Source: Streptosporangium becharense
Lineage (GTDB): Bacteria; Actinomycetota; Actinomycetes; Streptosporangiales; Streptosporangiaceae
Direction: 5' to 3'
Length of the DNA: 64,000 nucleotides
NCBI RefSeq assembly: GCF_014204985.1
Contig: NZ_JACHMP010000001.1
Location: forward strand, 5,208,001 to 5,272,000
Below are positions 42,063 to 50,773 of the stretch, one piece after another. Numbering within the stretch: the stretch's first letter is position 1; each line of letters begins with the position of its first letter. The notes beneath the pieces are model-generated. The model was not told the DNA's origin, made no database searches, and saw nothing but the letters and a program-made list of their open reading frames with translations. The position numbers and the translations under genes were made by a program.

Positions 42063-43391
42063 CTAACGCGGCACGCGCAGCGCGGTGTTGGCCTTGGCGG
42101 CGCAGTCGCGGAGCGCGTCCGCCGGGGTGCTCTTGCCGATCAGCACGGCGACGACGGCCTCGCCGAGCGCCTTGGAGACGTGCGGGTACGCCGGATCGTT
42201 GGGCCGCACGCGCGCCGTCTCCAGTGTCTTGACGAACACCGACAGGCCCTCGGTCTTCTTGACCTGCTCGCTCCAGGCGGGCAGGTTCTGGGTGCGCTTG
42301 CTCAGCGGCAGGCTGCCGGCCTCCACGTCCCAGCGCACGTCCTGCTCGGGCTGCATCAGCCAGGTGATGAAGGTGCGGGCCGCCTTCAGCCGCGCCTCGC
42401 CGTTGTCGAACACGGTCCAGGTGTCGGGGCCGGAGATGGTGATCGGCTTGCCGCTGAAGCTGGGCAGCGGGACCACCTGGTAGTCGATGTCGGCGCCGAC
42501 GATGTCCGGCAGCTGCCAGGGGCCGGTGACCACCATCCCCATCCGGCCGGCGAGGAACACCTTGTACATCTGCTCGCTGCCGGGCTTGGGGTCGACGTAG
42601 ACGCTCGCGTCGGCGGCGAGGGTCCGCAGCACCTCCAGTGCCCGCTCGCCGGTGGACGCGAACCCGATCTCGCGTCCGCCCGGGGCGATCACGTCGCCGC
42701 CCAGGTCCCAGATCAGCGGCCACATCCGCCAGACGGTGTCCTCGTCGCCCGTCCCCGGCCAGCCGGTGCCGAACGTGCCGTTGTCCTTGTCGGTCAGCCG
42801 TTTGGCCGTCTCGGTGAACTCCTGCCAGGTCCAGCCCTCCTCGGGCAGGTCGACCCCGGCCTTTTCGAACACCTTCTTGTTGCAGACCACGGCGAGCGAG
42901 TCGATCAGGGCGGGGGCCGCCTTGACCTTGCCGTCGATGGTGACGGCGGCCCGTGTCGGCGCCCAGTACTCCGTCCACGGGGTGGGAGCGGAGTTCACCA
43001 TGTCGGTCAGGTCCGCCACCTGCGGGCTGCGGGCGACGTTGGCCAGGTCCGAGCCGAAGACGTAGGCGATGTCGGGGTAGGAGTCGGCGGCGAGTGCGGC
43101 GGTCACCTTCTGCAGCATCGCGTCGGCGAGCACTCCGCCGCCCGCGTTGATCTTGATGTCGGGGTGGGCACGCTGGAAGTCCGCCACCAGCCGTTCGATG
43201 GCGTCGCGTCCGGTGTCGGTCTGCCCGTGCCACAGCTCGATGGTGACCGGCCCGCCGGCGGCCGCGCCGTCGTCGGTGCCCGAGGCGCACCCGGACACCG
43301 TCGCGCCGGCCATCGCCGCGAACGCCAGCGCGCCGCCACGCAGGACCTCGCGTCGCGAGGGGGATGAGGTGATGCGGTGGACTGCACCCAT
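42063..43391 (-). CDS. Sugar ABC transporter substrate-binding protein, Tat-type lipoprotein
   Basis: A 442-residue family 1 solute-binding protein. The N-terminus has SPSRREVLRGGALAF, a twin-arginine signal, followed by the lipobox VSGCASG, so it is exported folded and then lipidated. The mature part opens VTIELWHGQTDTGRDAIERLVADF, typical of disaccharide and glycerol-3-P type binders. ATG 43391 has TTGGAG five bases before it. It heads the minus-strand operon divergent from the DeoR gene. The promoter region probably lies at 43540-43590. Confidence 0.92.
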   Translation of the reverse strand: MGAVHRITSSPSRREVLRGGALAFAAMAGATVSGCASGTDDGAAAGGPVTIELWHGQTDTGRDAIERLVADFQRAHPDIKINAGGGVLADAMLQKVTAALAADSYPDIAYVFGSDLANVARSPQVADLTDMVNSAPTPWTEYWAPTRAAVTIDGKVKAAPALIDSLAVVCNKKVFEKAGVDLPEEGWTWQEFTETAKRLTDKDNGTFGTGWPGTGDEDTVWRMWPLIWDLGGDVIAPGGREIGFASTGERALEVLRTLAADASVYVDPKPGSEQMYKVFLAGRMGMVVTGPWQLPDIVGADIDYQVVPLPSFSGKPITISGPDTWTVFDNGEARLKAARTFITWLMQPEQDVRWDVEAGSLPLSKRTQNLPAWSEQVKKTEGLSVFVKTLETARVRPNDPAYPHVSKALGEAVVAVLIGKSTPADALRDCAAKANTALRVPR

Positions 43392-43539
43392 CTTTACTCC
43401 AAGAACAGAATCAGACGCGAGGGAACCGGCGCCGGCGTGCCGGGCTCCGGGGCCCCGGCGGTGGGACTCGTGGTGGGTCTCCCTGTCATCGCCGGTGCGA
43501 TCGGGGGTGGTCGGGCCGTCCGGCCCACCCACAACCGGG

Positions 43540-43590
43540 TATTTCAGACATTTAATGCTTTTGGTGCGCAGAGTACCTGTGATCGGTGGA
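43540..43590 (-). promoter_or_regulatory. Probable promoter region of the GH4/ABC operon
   Basis: A locally AT-rich stretch (atttcagacatttaatgctt) lies about 150 bases upstream of the binding protein start. The phrase TTTGGTGCG next to it recurs before the SIS gene at about 44960, so it may be part of a shared regulator site. Confidence 0.35.
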
Positions 43591-43799
43591 CCCGGCTGAG
43601 ACGGCCGCGATCGCACCGCCGGACTGTGGACGGGCGGGGTCACGAGTGGTGCTCATGATCGTGCTCCAGGCCTCGTGGACACGCCCCGCCTCGGGTGCTG
43701 ACAGCGGCCCTGGCGACTTGGGCCGGACTCGCGGAACATGCCGCATACCGGCTGGGCGTACCCTTCGGCGCCGAGTACTCGACTCCGGCGTTCATCGGA

Positions 43800-43860
43800 G
43801 TAAATCGAGCAGAAGTGGTCATGTCAAGAGTGCGTCTATGCGCAGATCTTGCTCATGCGA
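43800..43860. promoter_or_regulatory. Candidate DeoR operators, copy set 1
   Basis: GTAAATCGAGCAGA at 43800-43813 and ATGCGCAGATCTTGCT at 43838-43853 lie about 170-220 bases before the DeoR start. Both have close or exact counterparts before the SIS gene (44968-44981 and 44923-44937). The half-site GAGCA/TTGCTC is common to all. No gene is supported from 43392 to 44023. Confidence 0.6.
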
Positions 43861-44011
43861 ACGGCTTCCCGCTGCGGCCCCGAGGCGCCTCGCGCCGGGC
43901 CGGGTACCGGAATCCGCCGTGTTCAGCGGCTTCCGCGCGGCACGCGGAGCGGCCGGAAGAGAGATCACCGCTTCTTGCACGATCGACGGTTCCCGTGGAC
44001 CGGTCGACGGA

Positions 44012-44023
44012 TATGCTCATGGG
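44012..44023 (+). promoter_or_regulatory. Leaderless -10 element of the DeoR gene
   Basis: TATGCT (44012-44017) stands six bases before the ATG at 44024 and there is no RBS. This fits transcription starting at the start codon. Confidence 0.4.
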
Positions 44024-44782
44024 ATGTTACGAACTGAGCGTCATGCCCGGATTCTTGAGCATGTCTCAGCCAAGGGCAGCGTCGACGTCAACGAGCTGGC
44101 CCGGTTGCTGGCCGTCTCGGGGGCCACGGTCCGGCGCGACCTCCAGTACCTCAGTGACCGCAAGCTGCTCCAGCGCACGCACGGCGGCGCGGTCATCGGC
44201 GGCATCAGCATCGAGGTGCCGATCCAGCGCCGGATGGAACGCCGCAGACCCGAGAAGCAGGCCATCGCCAGGGCCGCCGCCGAGCTGGTCCCGCCCGGCG
44301 CGGTCGTGGGGCTGACCGGCGGCACCACCACCACCGAGGTGGCCCGGCTGCTCGTCGGGCGAGGCCCGGTGACCATCGTGACCAACGCCGTCAACATCGC
44401 CGCCGAGGTCGTGCTGCACAAGGGGGTCACCCTGGTCGTCATCGGCGGCGACGCGCGCAGCGAGAGCTACGAGCTCGTCGGCCCGATCGCCGAGAAGACG
44501 CTGGCCGACTACCACACCGACATCACCTTCCTCGGGGTCGACGGGATCAGCGCCACGCACGGGTGCACGACCCACGACCAGCTGGAGGCGGCCACCGACC
44601 GCGCGTTCGTCAGGAGCAGCGGCGGCATCGTCGTCGTGGCGGACCAGTCCAAGATCGGCAAGGTCACCTTCGCCAAGATCTGCCCCCTGCGCGACATCCA
44701 GCACCTCATCACCGACGCCGGCGCTCCGGGCGACCAGCTCGCGGCCATCGCCGACGCCGGCGTCACCGTCACCGCGGTCTGA
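44024..44782 (+). CDS. DeoR family regulator (AgaR/GlpR-type)
   Basis: A 252-residue sugar-phosphate responsive regulator. The helix-turn-helix is RHARILEHVSAKGSVDVNEL with VSGATVRRDLQYLSDRKLLQRTHGGA, the DeoR signature. The C-terminal domain has LTGGTTTTEVARLL and VVVADQSKIGKVTFAKI typical of the ISOCOT fold that binds phosphosugars. The frame is open upstream, but ATG 44024 is at the domain start with a leaderless-type -10. Shared motifs before this gene and before the SIS gene suggest it controls both the GH4/ABC operon and the downstream catabolic genes. Confidence 0.92.
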   Translation: MLRTERHARILEHVSAKGSVDVNELARLLAVSGATVRRDLQYLSDRKLLQRTHGGAVIGGISIEVPIQRRMERRRPEKQAIARAAAELVPPGAVVGLTGGTTTTEVARLLVGRGPVTIVTNAVNIAAEVVLHKGVTLVVIGGDARSESYELVGPIAEKTLADYHTDITFLGVDGISATHGCTTHDQLEAATDRAFVRSSGGIVVVADQSKIGKVTFAKICPLRDIQHLITDAGAPGDQLAAIADAGVTVTAV

Positions 44783-44880
44783 CGCCTGCCCGGGGTCGCG
44801 GTCTGACGTCTGCCCGGGGTCGCGGTCCGGTGCTGGTCCGCCACCTGCCCGGAGTCGCGTCCGGTACCGGCGTCACCGTC
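44774..44880. repeat. 24-bp tandem repeat spanning the DeoR stop codon
   Basis: gcggtctgacgcctgcccggggtc begins at 44774, including the stop codon, and recurs at 44798. A degenerate third copy lies near 44822, with looser copies beyond. Confidence 0.7.
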
Positions 44881-44917
44881 ACCGTGGTCTGACGCCGGTC
44901 CTGCCTGCGCGGAACGG

Positions 44918-44981
44918 AGCAAATGCGCATTCTTGCTGAAGGCTGCTCACTCTTGTACGTTTGGTGCGTAAATCGAGCAGA
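44918..44981. promoter_or_regulatory. Candidate DeoR operators, copy set 2, before the SIS gene
   Basis: The dyad AGCAA-ATGCGCATTC-TTGCT lies at 44918-44937, with ATGCGCAT itself palindromic. GTAAATCGAGCAGA at 44968-44981 is identical to 43800-43813. CTGCTCACTCTTG lies between them. Confidence 0.65.
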
Positions 44982-45002
44982 CTTGCGCGTCAGGAGTGTG
45001 AG

Positions 45003-45887
45003 ATGACGTTCGTCGCGAACGAGATCGCCAGCCAGCCGTCCTGCTGGGAGCGCGCGATCGAGCTGTCGGGCAGTGCCCCCGGGCTGCCCGAGCCGGGGGA
45101 GCGGGTCGCCGTCGTCGGCTGCGGCACGTCCCTGTTCATCGCCCAGTCCTACGCGGCGCTGCGCGAGTCCGCCGGGCTCGGGGAGACCGACGCGTTCGCC
45201 GCCTCGGAGTTCCCGCACGGGCGGGCGTACGACAAGGTCGTGGCGATCTGCCGCTCCGGCACCACGACCGAGGTGCTGGAACTGTTGCGGGCCACCTCGC
45301 TGCCCACCGTCGCGGTGATCGGCGACCCGGCCACCCCGATCGTGGAGCTGGCGGACGTGCGGATCGTCCTGGACTTCGCCGATGAGAAGTCGGTCGTGCA
45401 GACGAGGTTCGCGACCACGGCGCTGACCCTGCTCCGTGCCCACCTGGCGCGGAGCGTGCCCTCGCTGCTGCCCGCGGACCTGTCCGCCCAGGCCGCGGCG
45501 GCGGTGGACGCGCCGCTGCCGCCCGGCGCCGTCGGCCGTACGCAGTTCACCTTCCTCGGCGGCGGGTGGACGAACGGAATCGCGCACGAGGCGGCGCTGA
45601 AGCTGCGCGAGGCGTCCGGGTCGTGGACCGAGTCGTACCCCGCGATGGAGTACCGGCACGGGCCGATCAGCGTGACGGACTCCGACAGCGTCGTCTGGTT
45701 CTTCGGCCCCGCGCCGGACGGCCTGGTCGCGGAGGTGGAGCGGACCGGCGCGATCGTGTCGGTGTCGGCCCTCGACCCCGTCGCCGACCTGATCCGCGCG
45801 CAGCGGCTGGCGGTGGCGCTCGCGGAGGCCAAGGGCGTCAACCCGGACGAGCCGCGCAACCTGACCCGTTCGGTCATCCTGGCCTGA
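45003..45887 (+). CDS. SIS-domain sugar-phosphate isomerase/deaminase (AgaS-like)
   Basis: A 294-residue protein with two SIS domains. The phosphosugar-binding phrases are AVVGCGTSLFIAQSYAAL and AICRSGTTTEVLELLRAT in the first domain, and FLGGGWTNGIAHEAALKLREAS with YRHGPISVTD in the second. These match GlmS-isomerase-like and AgaS-type enzymes that deaminate or isomerise hexosamine 6-phosphates. It has no glutaminase domain, so it should act catabolically. AGGAG gives the RBS. It heads the plus-strand catabolic operon with a sugar-phosphate kinase and an aldolase, which favours conversion to tagatose- or fructose-6-phosphate. Confidence 0.88.
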   Translation: MTFVANEIASQPSCWERAIELSGSAPGLPEPGERVAVVGCGTSLFIAQSYAALRESAGLGETDAFAASEFPHGRAYDKVVAICRSGTTTEVLELLRATSLPTVAVIGDPATPIVELADVRIVLDFADEKSVVQTRFATTALTLLRAHLARSVPSLLPADLSAQAAAAVDAPLPPGAVGRTQFTFLGGGWTNGIAHEAALKLREASGSWTESYPAMEYRHGPISVTDSDSVVWFFGPAPDGLVAEVERTGAIVSVSALDPVADLIRAQRLAVALAEAKGVNPDEPRNLTRSVILA

Positions 45888-45927
45888 TCGCGGTGAGGAC
45901 CCGAACGATCATCCGGTCGGCCGCCCG

Positions 45928-46809
45928 ATGATCCTCACCGTCACGCTCAACCTGGCGCTCGACGTCACCTACGACGTCGCGGCCCTGGTTCCGCACACCA
46001 CCCACCGGGTCCGGGCGGTCCGCCACCGGGCGGGCGGCAAGGGCGTCAACGTGGCCCGCGTGCTCCACACGCTCGGCCAGGAGACCGTCGCCACCGGACT
46101 GTGCGGCGGTCCCACGGGCGCGCTGATCACGCAGGAGCTGACGGACTCGTCCGTGCCGCACGACCTCGTCCCCGTCGCCGGCGACACCCGGCGGGTGGTG
46201 ACGGTCACCGACGCCGACGCCACCGTCTTCGCCGAGCCCGGCCCGATCGTCGCGCCGCAGGAGTGGGAGCACTTCCAGGACCGCTTCGCCGCCCGCGCCG
46301 CCCGGGCCCGGGTCGTGGTCCTGTCCGGCAGCCTGCCGCGGGGCCTGCCCTCCGACGCCTACGCCGTGCTCACCCGGCTGGCCCGCCGGGCCGGTGCGAA
46401 GGTGCTCCTCGACAGCGGCGGCCCGGCCCTGCGGGCGGGGGCCGCCGCGGGGCCCGACCTGATCAAGCCGAACGCCGCCGAGCTGGCGGAGGCGGGTCTC
46501 GACCCCCGCACGCTGCCGCTCGTCGTCTCGCGCGGCCCGGACGGCATGCTCGCCGGAACCCCGCAGGGCCACTGGGAGGCGCTCCCCCCGGAGATCCTGC
46601 CCGGCAACCCGACCGGTGCGGGCGACGCGGCCGCCGCCGCCCTGGCCCTCGCGCTGCGGGACGACACCCCCTGGCCGCAGGCCCTGGCCGACGCCGTGGC
46701 CCTGTCCGCCTCCGCGGTCGTCACACCCGTCGCCGGAGACGTCGACCTGGCCACCTACCACCGCCTGAGAGAACACGTGACCGTGAGGGAGATCCCATGC
46801 CCCTGGTGA
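45928..46809 (+). CDS. 1-phosphofructokinase / tagatose-6-phosphate kinase family protein
   Basis: A 293-residue PfkB kinase of the LacC/FruK branch. The opening TVTLNLALDVTYDV, then HRAGGKGVNVARVLHTLG and VVLSGSLPRGLP, are characteristic. The catalytic region is NPTGAGDAAAAALALAL, where a typical member has GAGDSFVAG; the base Asp is kept. It would phosphorylate tagatose-6-P or fructose phosphate to the bisphosphate cleaved by the aldolase encoded next. It overlaps that gene by 13 bases. It begins 40 bases after the SIS gene. Confidence 0.9.
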   Translation: MILTVTLNLALDVTYDVAALVPHTTHRVRAVRHRAGGKGVNVARVLHTLGQETVATGLCGGPTGALITQELTDSSVPHDLVPVAGDTRRVVTVTDADATVFAEPGPIVAPQEWEHFQDRFAARAARARVVVLSGSLPRGLPSDAYAVLTRLARRAGAKVLLDSGGPALRAGAAAGPDLIKPNAAELAEAGLDPRTLPLVVSRGPDGMLAGTPQGHWEALPPEILPGNPTGAGDAAAAALALALRDDTPWPQALADAVALSASAVVTPVAGDVDLATYHRLREHVTVREIPCPW

Positions 46810-47612
46810 AGACCGCCGACATCGTCGTCCCCGGCCGCGGCGTCGCCGCCTTCAACGTGATCACCGTGGAGCACGCCGAGGCCGTCGTCGCCGGAGCGGA
46901 GGAGGCCGGAGCCCCGGTCATCTGCCAGATCAGTGAGAACGCGGTCAGGTTCCACCACGGCCGTCTCGCCCCGATCGCCGCCGCCACCGCCGCCGTCGCC
47001 GAGGCGTCCTCCGTGCCGGTCGCCCTCCACCTCGACCACGTGACGGACCTGGACCTGCTGCGCCAGGCGGCCGACCACGGTTTCGGCTCCGTGATGTACG
47101 ACGGCGCGCGTCACGACTACGCGCGCAACGTCGCCCACACCGCGGAGGCCGCGTCCTGGGCACACTCCCACGGCCTGTGGCTGGAGGCCGAGCTGGGCGA
47201 GGTCGGCGGCAAGGACGGCGCCCACGCCCCGGGTGTGCGCACCGATCCGGACGAGGCGGTGTCCTTCGTCGCGGCCACCGGCGTGGACGCCCTGGCCGTC
47301 GCGGTGGGCAGCTCCCACGCGATGACCGACCGCACCGCCGCGCTCGACCACGCCCTGATCCGGAGGCTGCGCGACGCCGTACCCGTGCCGCTGGTCCTGC
47401 ACGGCTCCTCCGGGGTCCCCGACGACGAGCTCCGGCAGGCCGTGCGGGAGGGCATGGTGAAGATCAATATCGGCACCGCGCTGAACATCGCCTTCACCGG
47501 CGCCGTCCGCGACGCCCTGCCCGGCCAGGTGGACCCCCGCAAATATCTCGCCCCGGCCCGCACCGCCATGGCCGAGGTCGTGTCCCACCTGCTCAAGGTC
47601 GTCGCGGGCTAG
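46797..47612 (+). CDS. Class II fructose/tagatose-bisphosphate aldolase
   Basis: A 271-residue zinc aldolase of the FbaA/GatY/KbaY family. The zinc ligands lie in VALHLDHVTDLD (His and Asp), AELGEVGGKDG (Glu) and VLHGSSGVPD (His). VKINIGTALNIAFTGAVR is the phosphate-binding end. Its small size fits the GatY/KbaY type rather than glycolytic FbaA. It cleaves a ketose bisphosphate to dihydroxyacetone phosphate and glyceraldehyde-3-P, finishing the pathway of the SIS and kinase genes. The start overlaps the kinase gene, so the two are coupled. Confidence 0.92.
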   Translation: MPLVKTADIVVPGRGVAAFNVITVEHAEAVVAGAEEAGAPVICQISENAVRFHHGRLAPIAAATAAVAEASSVPVALHLDHVTDLDLLRQAADHGFGSVMYDGARHDYARNVAHTAEAASWAHSHGLWLEAELGEVGGKDGAHAPGVRTDPDEAVSFVAATGVDALAVAVGSSHAMTDRTAALDHALIRRLRDAVPVPLVLHGSSGVPDDELRQAVREGMVKINIGTALNIAFTGAVRDALPGQVDPRKYLAPARTAMAEVVSHLLKVVAG

Positions 47613-47623
47613 GCCCGGTCCGG

Positions 47624-50600
47624 TTACGGCGGTTCCGTCGGCGGAGCGTCCTGCGGGGGAGCCGCCCGGCCGGTGGTCCCGAGCCGGTCGGCGGCGCCGA
47701 CCCGACCGGCCAGCAGTTCGGCCAGGTGGTAGGCCCTGACATGGGCGAGCTGGTCGAGCTGGGTGCGGCAGGAGAAACCGTCGGCGAGCAGCACCGTGCC
47801 TCCCGTGCCTCCCGTGCCTCCCGTGCCTCCCGTGCCTCCCGTGCCTCCCGTGCCTCCCGTGCCTCCCATGCCTTCCGTGTTCTCCATGGCCTTGCGCACC
47901 GCGGGCAGCAGCTGGGTCTCGGCGACCGCGACCGACACCTCGTAGTGGCCGCGCTCGGCCCCGAAGTCGCCCGCCAGACCGCAGCAGCCGCCGACCGAGC
48001 CGACCGACGCGCCGGCCCGGGTGAGCAGGTCGCGGTCGGTCTCCCAGCCCATCACCGCGTGGTGGTGACAGTGCGGCTGGGCGAGGATGTTCACACCGCC
48101 GAGATCGGGCGGGGTCCAGCCGGGCAGGCCGCCGAGGAACTCGGCGAGGGTCCTGACGGACGCGGCGACGGCCTTCGCGGCCCGGTCTCCGGGACCGAGC
48201 AGGTTGAGGGCGTCCGAGCGGAGCACCGCGGTGCAGGACGGTTCGAGGGCGACGATCGGCGTCCCCGCCTCGGCGTGCCGGGCCAGGGCGTCGACGGTGC
48301 GGCGGAGCCTGCGCCGCGCGGCGTCGAGCTGCCCGGTGGAGATCCAGGTGAGGCCGCAGCACAGGGAAGCGCGCGGGACGGCCACGGAGAAGCCCGCCCG
48401 GTTCAGCACCTCGATGGCGGCCCGCGCGACTGCGGGGGAGAAGTGGTCGGTGAAGGTGTCCACCCAGAGCAGCACGGTCGGGCCCGCCTCCGCGGCGGTC
48501 CCGGGGCGTGCTGTCCTGGGCCGCGCTGTCCCGGGCTGTACTGTCCCGGGTCGTACTGTCCCGGTCACCTCGCGCGGGGGGAAGGGAACCGCGCCGCGCG
48601 AGGAGAGTGGGGCCGCTCCGCGTGGCGGGCGTTCGCGGCGGAACCGCCGCTCGGCGAACGAGGGCAGCGGACGCCGGGGGTCGATCCCGCCGAGCAGCTT
48701 CACGAGCGCGGCCACCGGCCGGACCCGCAGCGCCGCGTTGACGGCGCGCGGCGCGAGGCCGGCCGCCCGTGCCCACCTCGGCAGCCAGCCCAGGGAGTAG
48801 TGGACGGCGGGACGCGGCCGTCCCCGGTAGGTCTGGTGCAGCACCTCGGCCTTGTAGGTGGCCATGTCGATCCCGGTGGGGCAGTCGGACAGGCACCCCT
48901 TGCAGGCCAGGCAGAGGTCGAGCACCTCGCGCACCTCCGGTGCCCGCAGGCCGCCGGGCAGGAAACCGCCCACCGCCTCCTGCAGGACCCGTGCCCGGCC
49001 CCGCGTCGAGTCCTTCTCGTCGCGCGTGGCCAGGTAGGACGGGCACATCACGGCACCGGCGCCCGTGGTCTCCGACCGGCACTTGCCGACCCCGGTGCAC
49101 CGGTGCACGGCGGCGGTGAGGTCGCCCCCGTCGCCGGGGTAGCGGAAGGCCGTCCCGAGGGCGGGCGGGGGCGGAGGCTGGAGCCGCAGGTCCGCGTCGA
49201 GCGCGGCGGGCCGTACGATCACGCCCGGGTTGAGCACGTCGCCGGGGTCGAACACGGCCTTGGCGGCGGCGAAGGCGGACAGCGCGGCGGGGGAGTACAT
49301 CAGCGGCAGCAGTTCGCCGCGTGCCCGGCCGTCGCCGTGCTCCCCGGACATCGAGCCTCCGTGTGAGGCGACCAGGCGGGCGGCGTCGAGCAGGAAGGCG
49401 CGGAACGCCCGCGCGCCGTCCGGGCGGCCGAAGGGGAAGTCGATGCGGATGTGCAGGCAGCCGTCCCCGAAGTGCCCGTAGGGCAGGCCGGTCAGCCCGT
49501 GACCCGTCATGAGCGCGTCGAAGTCCCGCAGGTAGGCGCCGAGGCGCTCGGGAGGTACGGCGGCGTCCTCCCAGCCGGCGTGCGCGGGGGCCCCGGCGGG
49601 CGTGCGTCCGGCCAGGCCCGCGCCGTCCTCGCGGATCCGCCACACGGCCGCCCCCCGGGCCGGGTCGGTGATCACGAGGCTGTCGAGGGCGTCCGCGTCG
49701 GCCACCAGCGCGGCGGCGGCCGAACGCAGCTCGGCGGTCGAACCGCCGCCGAGCTCGCACAGGAGCCAGCCGTTCCCCCGGGGAAGCGGTGGGACCCGCC
49801 CCGCGCCGCGCCGCGTCCGCACCACGTCGACGATGCGCGCGTCGATACCCTCCAAGGCGACGGGCCGGTGCGGGAGCAGGCCCGGTACGGCGTCCGCGGC
49901 CGCGGCCATGTCCGGGTAGCCGAGGACGACCAGCGCGGTGCGCGCGGGCGCCTCGACCAGCCGTACCTCGGCTCCGAGCACCACGCCCCAGGTGCCCTCG
50001 GTGCCGACCATGGCCCTGGCCACGTCGAAGCCGCGCTCGGGAAGCAGGTGCTCCAGTGAGTAACCGGAGATCTGCCGGGGGAACCGGCCCAGCTCGGTGC
50101 GGATCACCGCCAGGTTGTCCCGGACCACCCGCCGCAGGGCGTCCAGGGTGGGGGAGCCGGTCGTGTTCCCCCCGGCCCCGGGTGCGGGTGCGCCGGTCGT
50201 GCCTTGGCCTGTCCCCGCTGCCGGTGCGCCGGTCGCGTCGCGGCCGGCCGTCAGCCGTTCCCCGCCGCCGGTGAGCACGTCGAGTGTCAGGACGTTGTCG
50301 GCGGTGCGGCCGTAGGCGAGCGCGCGGGACCCGCACGCGTTGTTGCCGATCATCCCGCCGATCGTGCACCTGCTGTGCGTGGAGGGGTCGGGACCGAAGC
50401 GCAGGCCGTATCGGGCGGCCCGGATCTGGAGCGTGTCGAGCACGGTGCCCGGTTCGACGGTCGCGGTGCGGGCCTCGGGGTCGAGCGACCTCACCCGCCC
50501 GAGGTGCCGGGTGAAGTCGAGGACCACCCCGGGCCCGACCGCGTTGCCCGCGATCGACGTCCCGGCGCCCCTGGCGGTCAACGGCACCCCTTCGGCGCGG

Positions 50601-50773
50601 CAGACCGCGAGGACGGCGGCGACCTCGTCCGGGTCGCGGGGGAAGACCACCGCCGCCGGCGGCACCCGGTAGAGCGAGGCGTCGGAGGAGTACTCCGCCC
50701 GGCGCCGCGACGAGACGTCGACGTCGCGGACGCCGGCCCGGCGGAGGGCCCCGGCGAGATCGGACGGCTTCAG
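47624..50773 (-). CDS. FAD- and Fe-S-containing 2-hydroxyacid dehydrogenase (D-lactate/D-2-hydroxyglutarate dehydrogenase, YdiJ-like)
   Basis: About 1,049 residues. An N-terminal FAD-binding domain has [33 protein letters not shown] and the later [15 protein letters not shown]. Ferredoxin-like motifs follow in [10 protein letters not shown] and [12 protein letters not shown]. The C-terminal CCG domains have LCCGLTW and [10 protein letters not shown]. This architecture equals E. coli YdiJ, a D-2-hydroxyglutarate dehydrogenase. The frame has no ATG/GTG/TTG before 50665, but starting there would lose the conserved [17 protein letters not shown] at 50773, overlapping the previous stop and after GGGAGGG, fits best. 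An 8-fold Gly-Gly-Thr repeat (9-bp units) lies near the C-terminus. It is last in the operon. Confidence 0.88.
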   Translation of the reverse strand: MKPSDLAGALRRAGVRDVDVSSRRRAEYSSDASLYRVPPAAVVFPRDPDEVAAVLAVCRAEGVPLTARGAGTSIAGNAVGPGVVLDFTRHLGRVRSLDPEARTATVEPGTVLDTLQIRAARYGLRFGPDPSTHSRCTIGGMIGNNACGSRALAYGRTADNVLTLDVLTGGGERLTAGRDATGAPAAGTGQGTTGAPAPGAGGNTTGSPTLDALRRVVRDNLAVIRTELGRFPRQISGYSLEHLLPERGFDVARAMVGTEGTWGVVLGAEVRLVEAPARTALVVLGYPDMAAAADAVPGLLPHRPVALEGIDARIVDVVRTRRGAGRVPPLPRGNGWLLCELGGGSTAELRSAAAALVADADALDSLVITDPARGAAVWRIREDGAGLAGRTPAGAPAHAGWEDAAVPPERLGAYLRDFDALMTGHGLTGLPYGHFGDGCLHIRIDFPFGRPDGARAFRAFLLDAARLVASHGGSMSGEHGDGRARGELLPLMYSPAALSAFAAAKAVFDPGDVLNPGVIVRPAALDADLRLQPPPPPALGTAFRYPGDGGDLTAAVHRCTGVGKCRSETTGAGAVMCPSYLATRDEKDSTRGRARVLQEAVGGFLPGGLRAPEVREVLDLCLACKGCLSDCPTGIDMATYKAEVLHQTYRGRPRPAVHYSLGWLPRWARAAGLAPRAVNAALRVRPVAALVKLLGGIDPRRPLPSFAERRFRRERPPRGAAPLSSRGAVPFPPREVTGTVRPGTVQPGTARPRTARPGTAAEAGPTVLLWVDTFTDHFSPAVARAAIEVLNRAGFSVAVPRASLCCGLTWISTGQLDAARRRLRRTVDALARHAEAGTPIVALEPSCTAVLRSDALNLLGPGDRAAKAVAASVRTLAEFLGGLPGWTPPDLGGVNILAQPHCHHHAVMGWETDRDLLTRAGASVGSVGGCCGLAGDFGAERGHYEVSVAVAETQLLPAVRKAMENTEGMGGTGGTGGTGGTGGTGGTGGTGGTVLLADGFSCRTQLDQLAHVRAYHLAELLAGRVGAADRLGTTGRAAPPQDAPPTEPP
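47796..47867. repeat. 9-bp microsatellite (gtgcctccc x8) inside the FAD/Fe-S gene
   Basis: Eight perfect 9-bp copies encode eight Gly-Gly-Thr triplets between AMENTEGM and VLLADGFSC. Being in phase, length changes would not break the frame. Confidence 0.9.
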
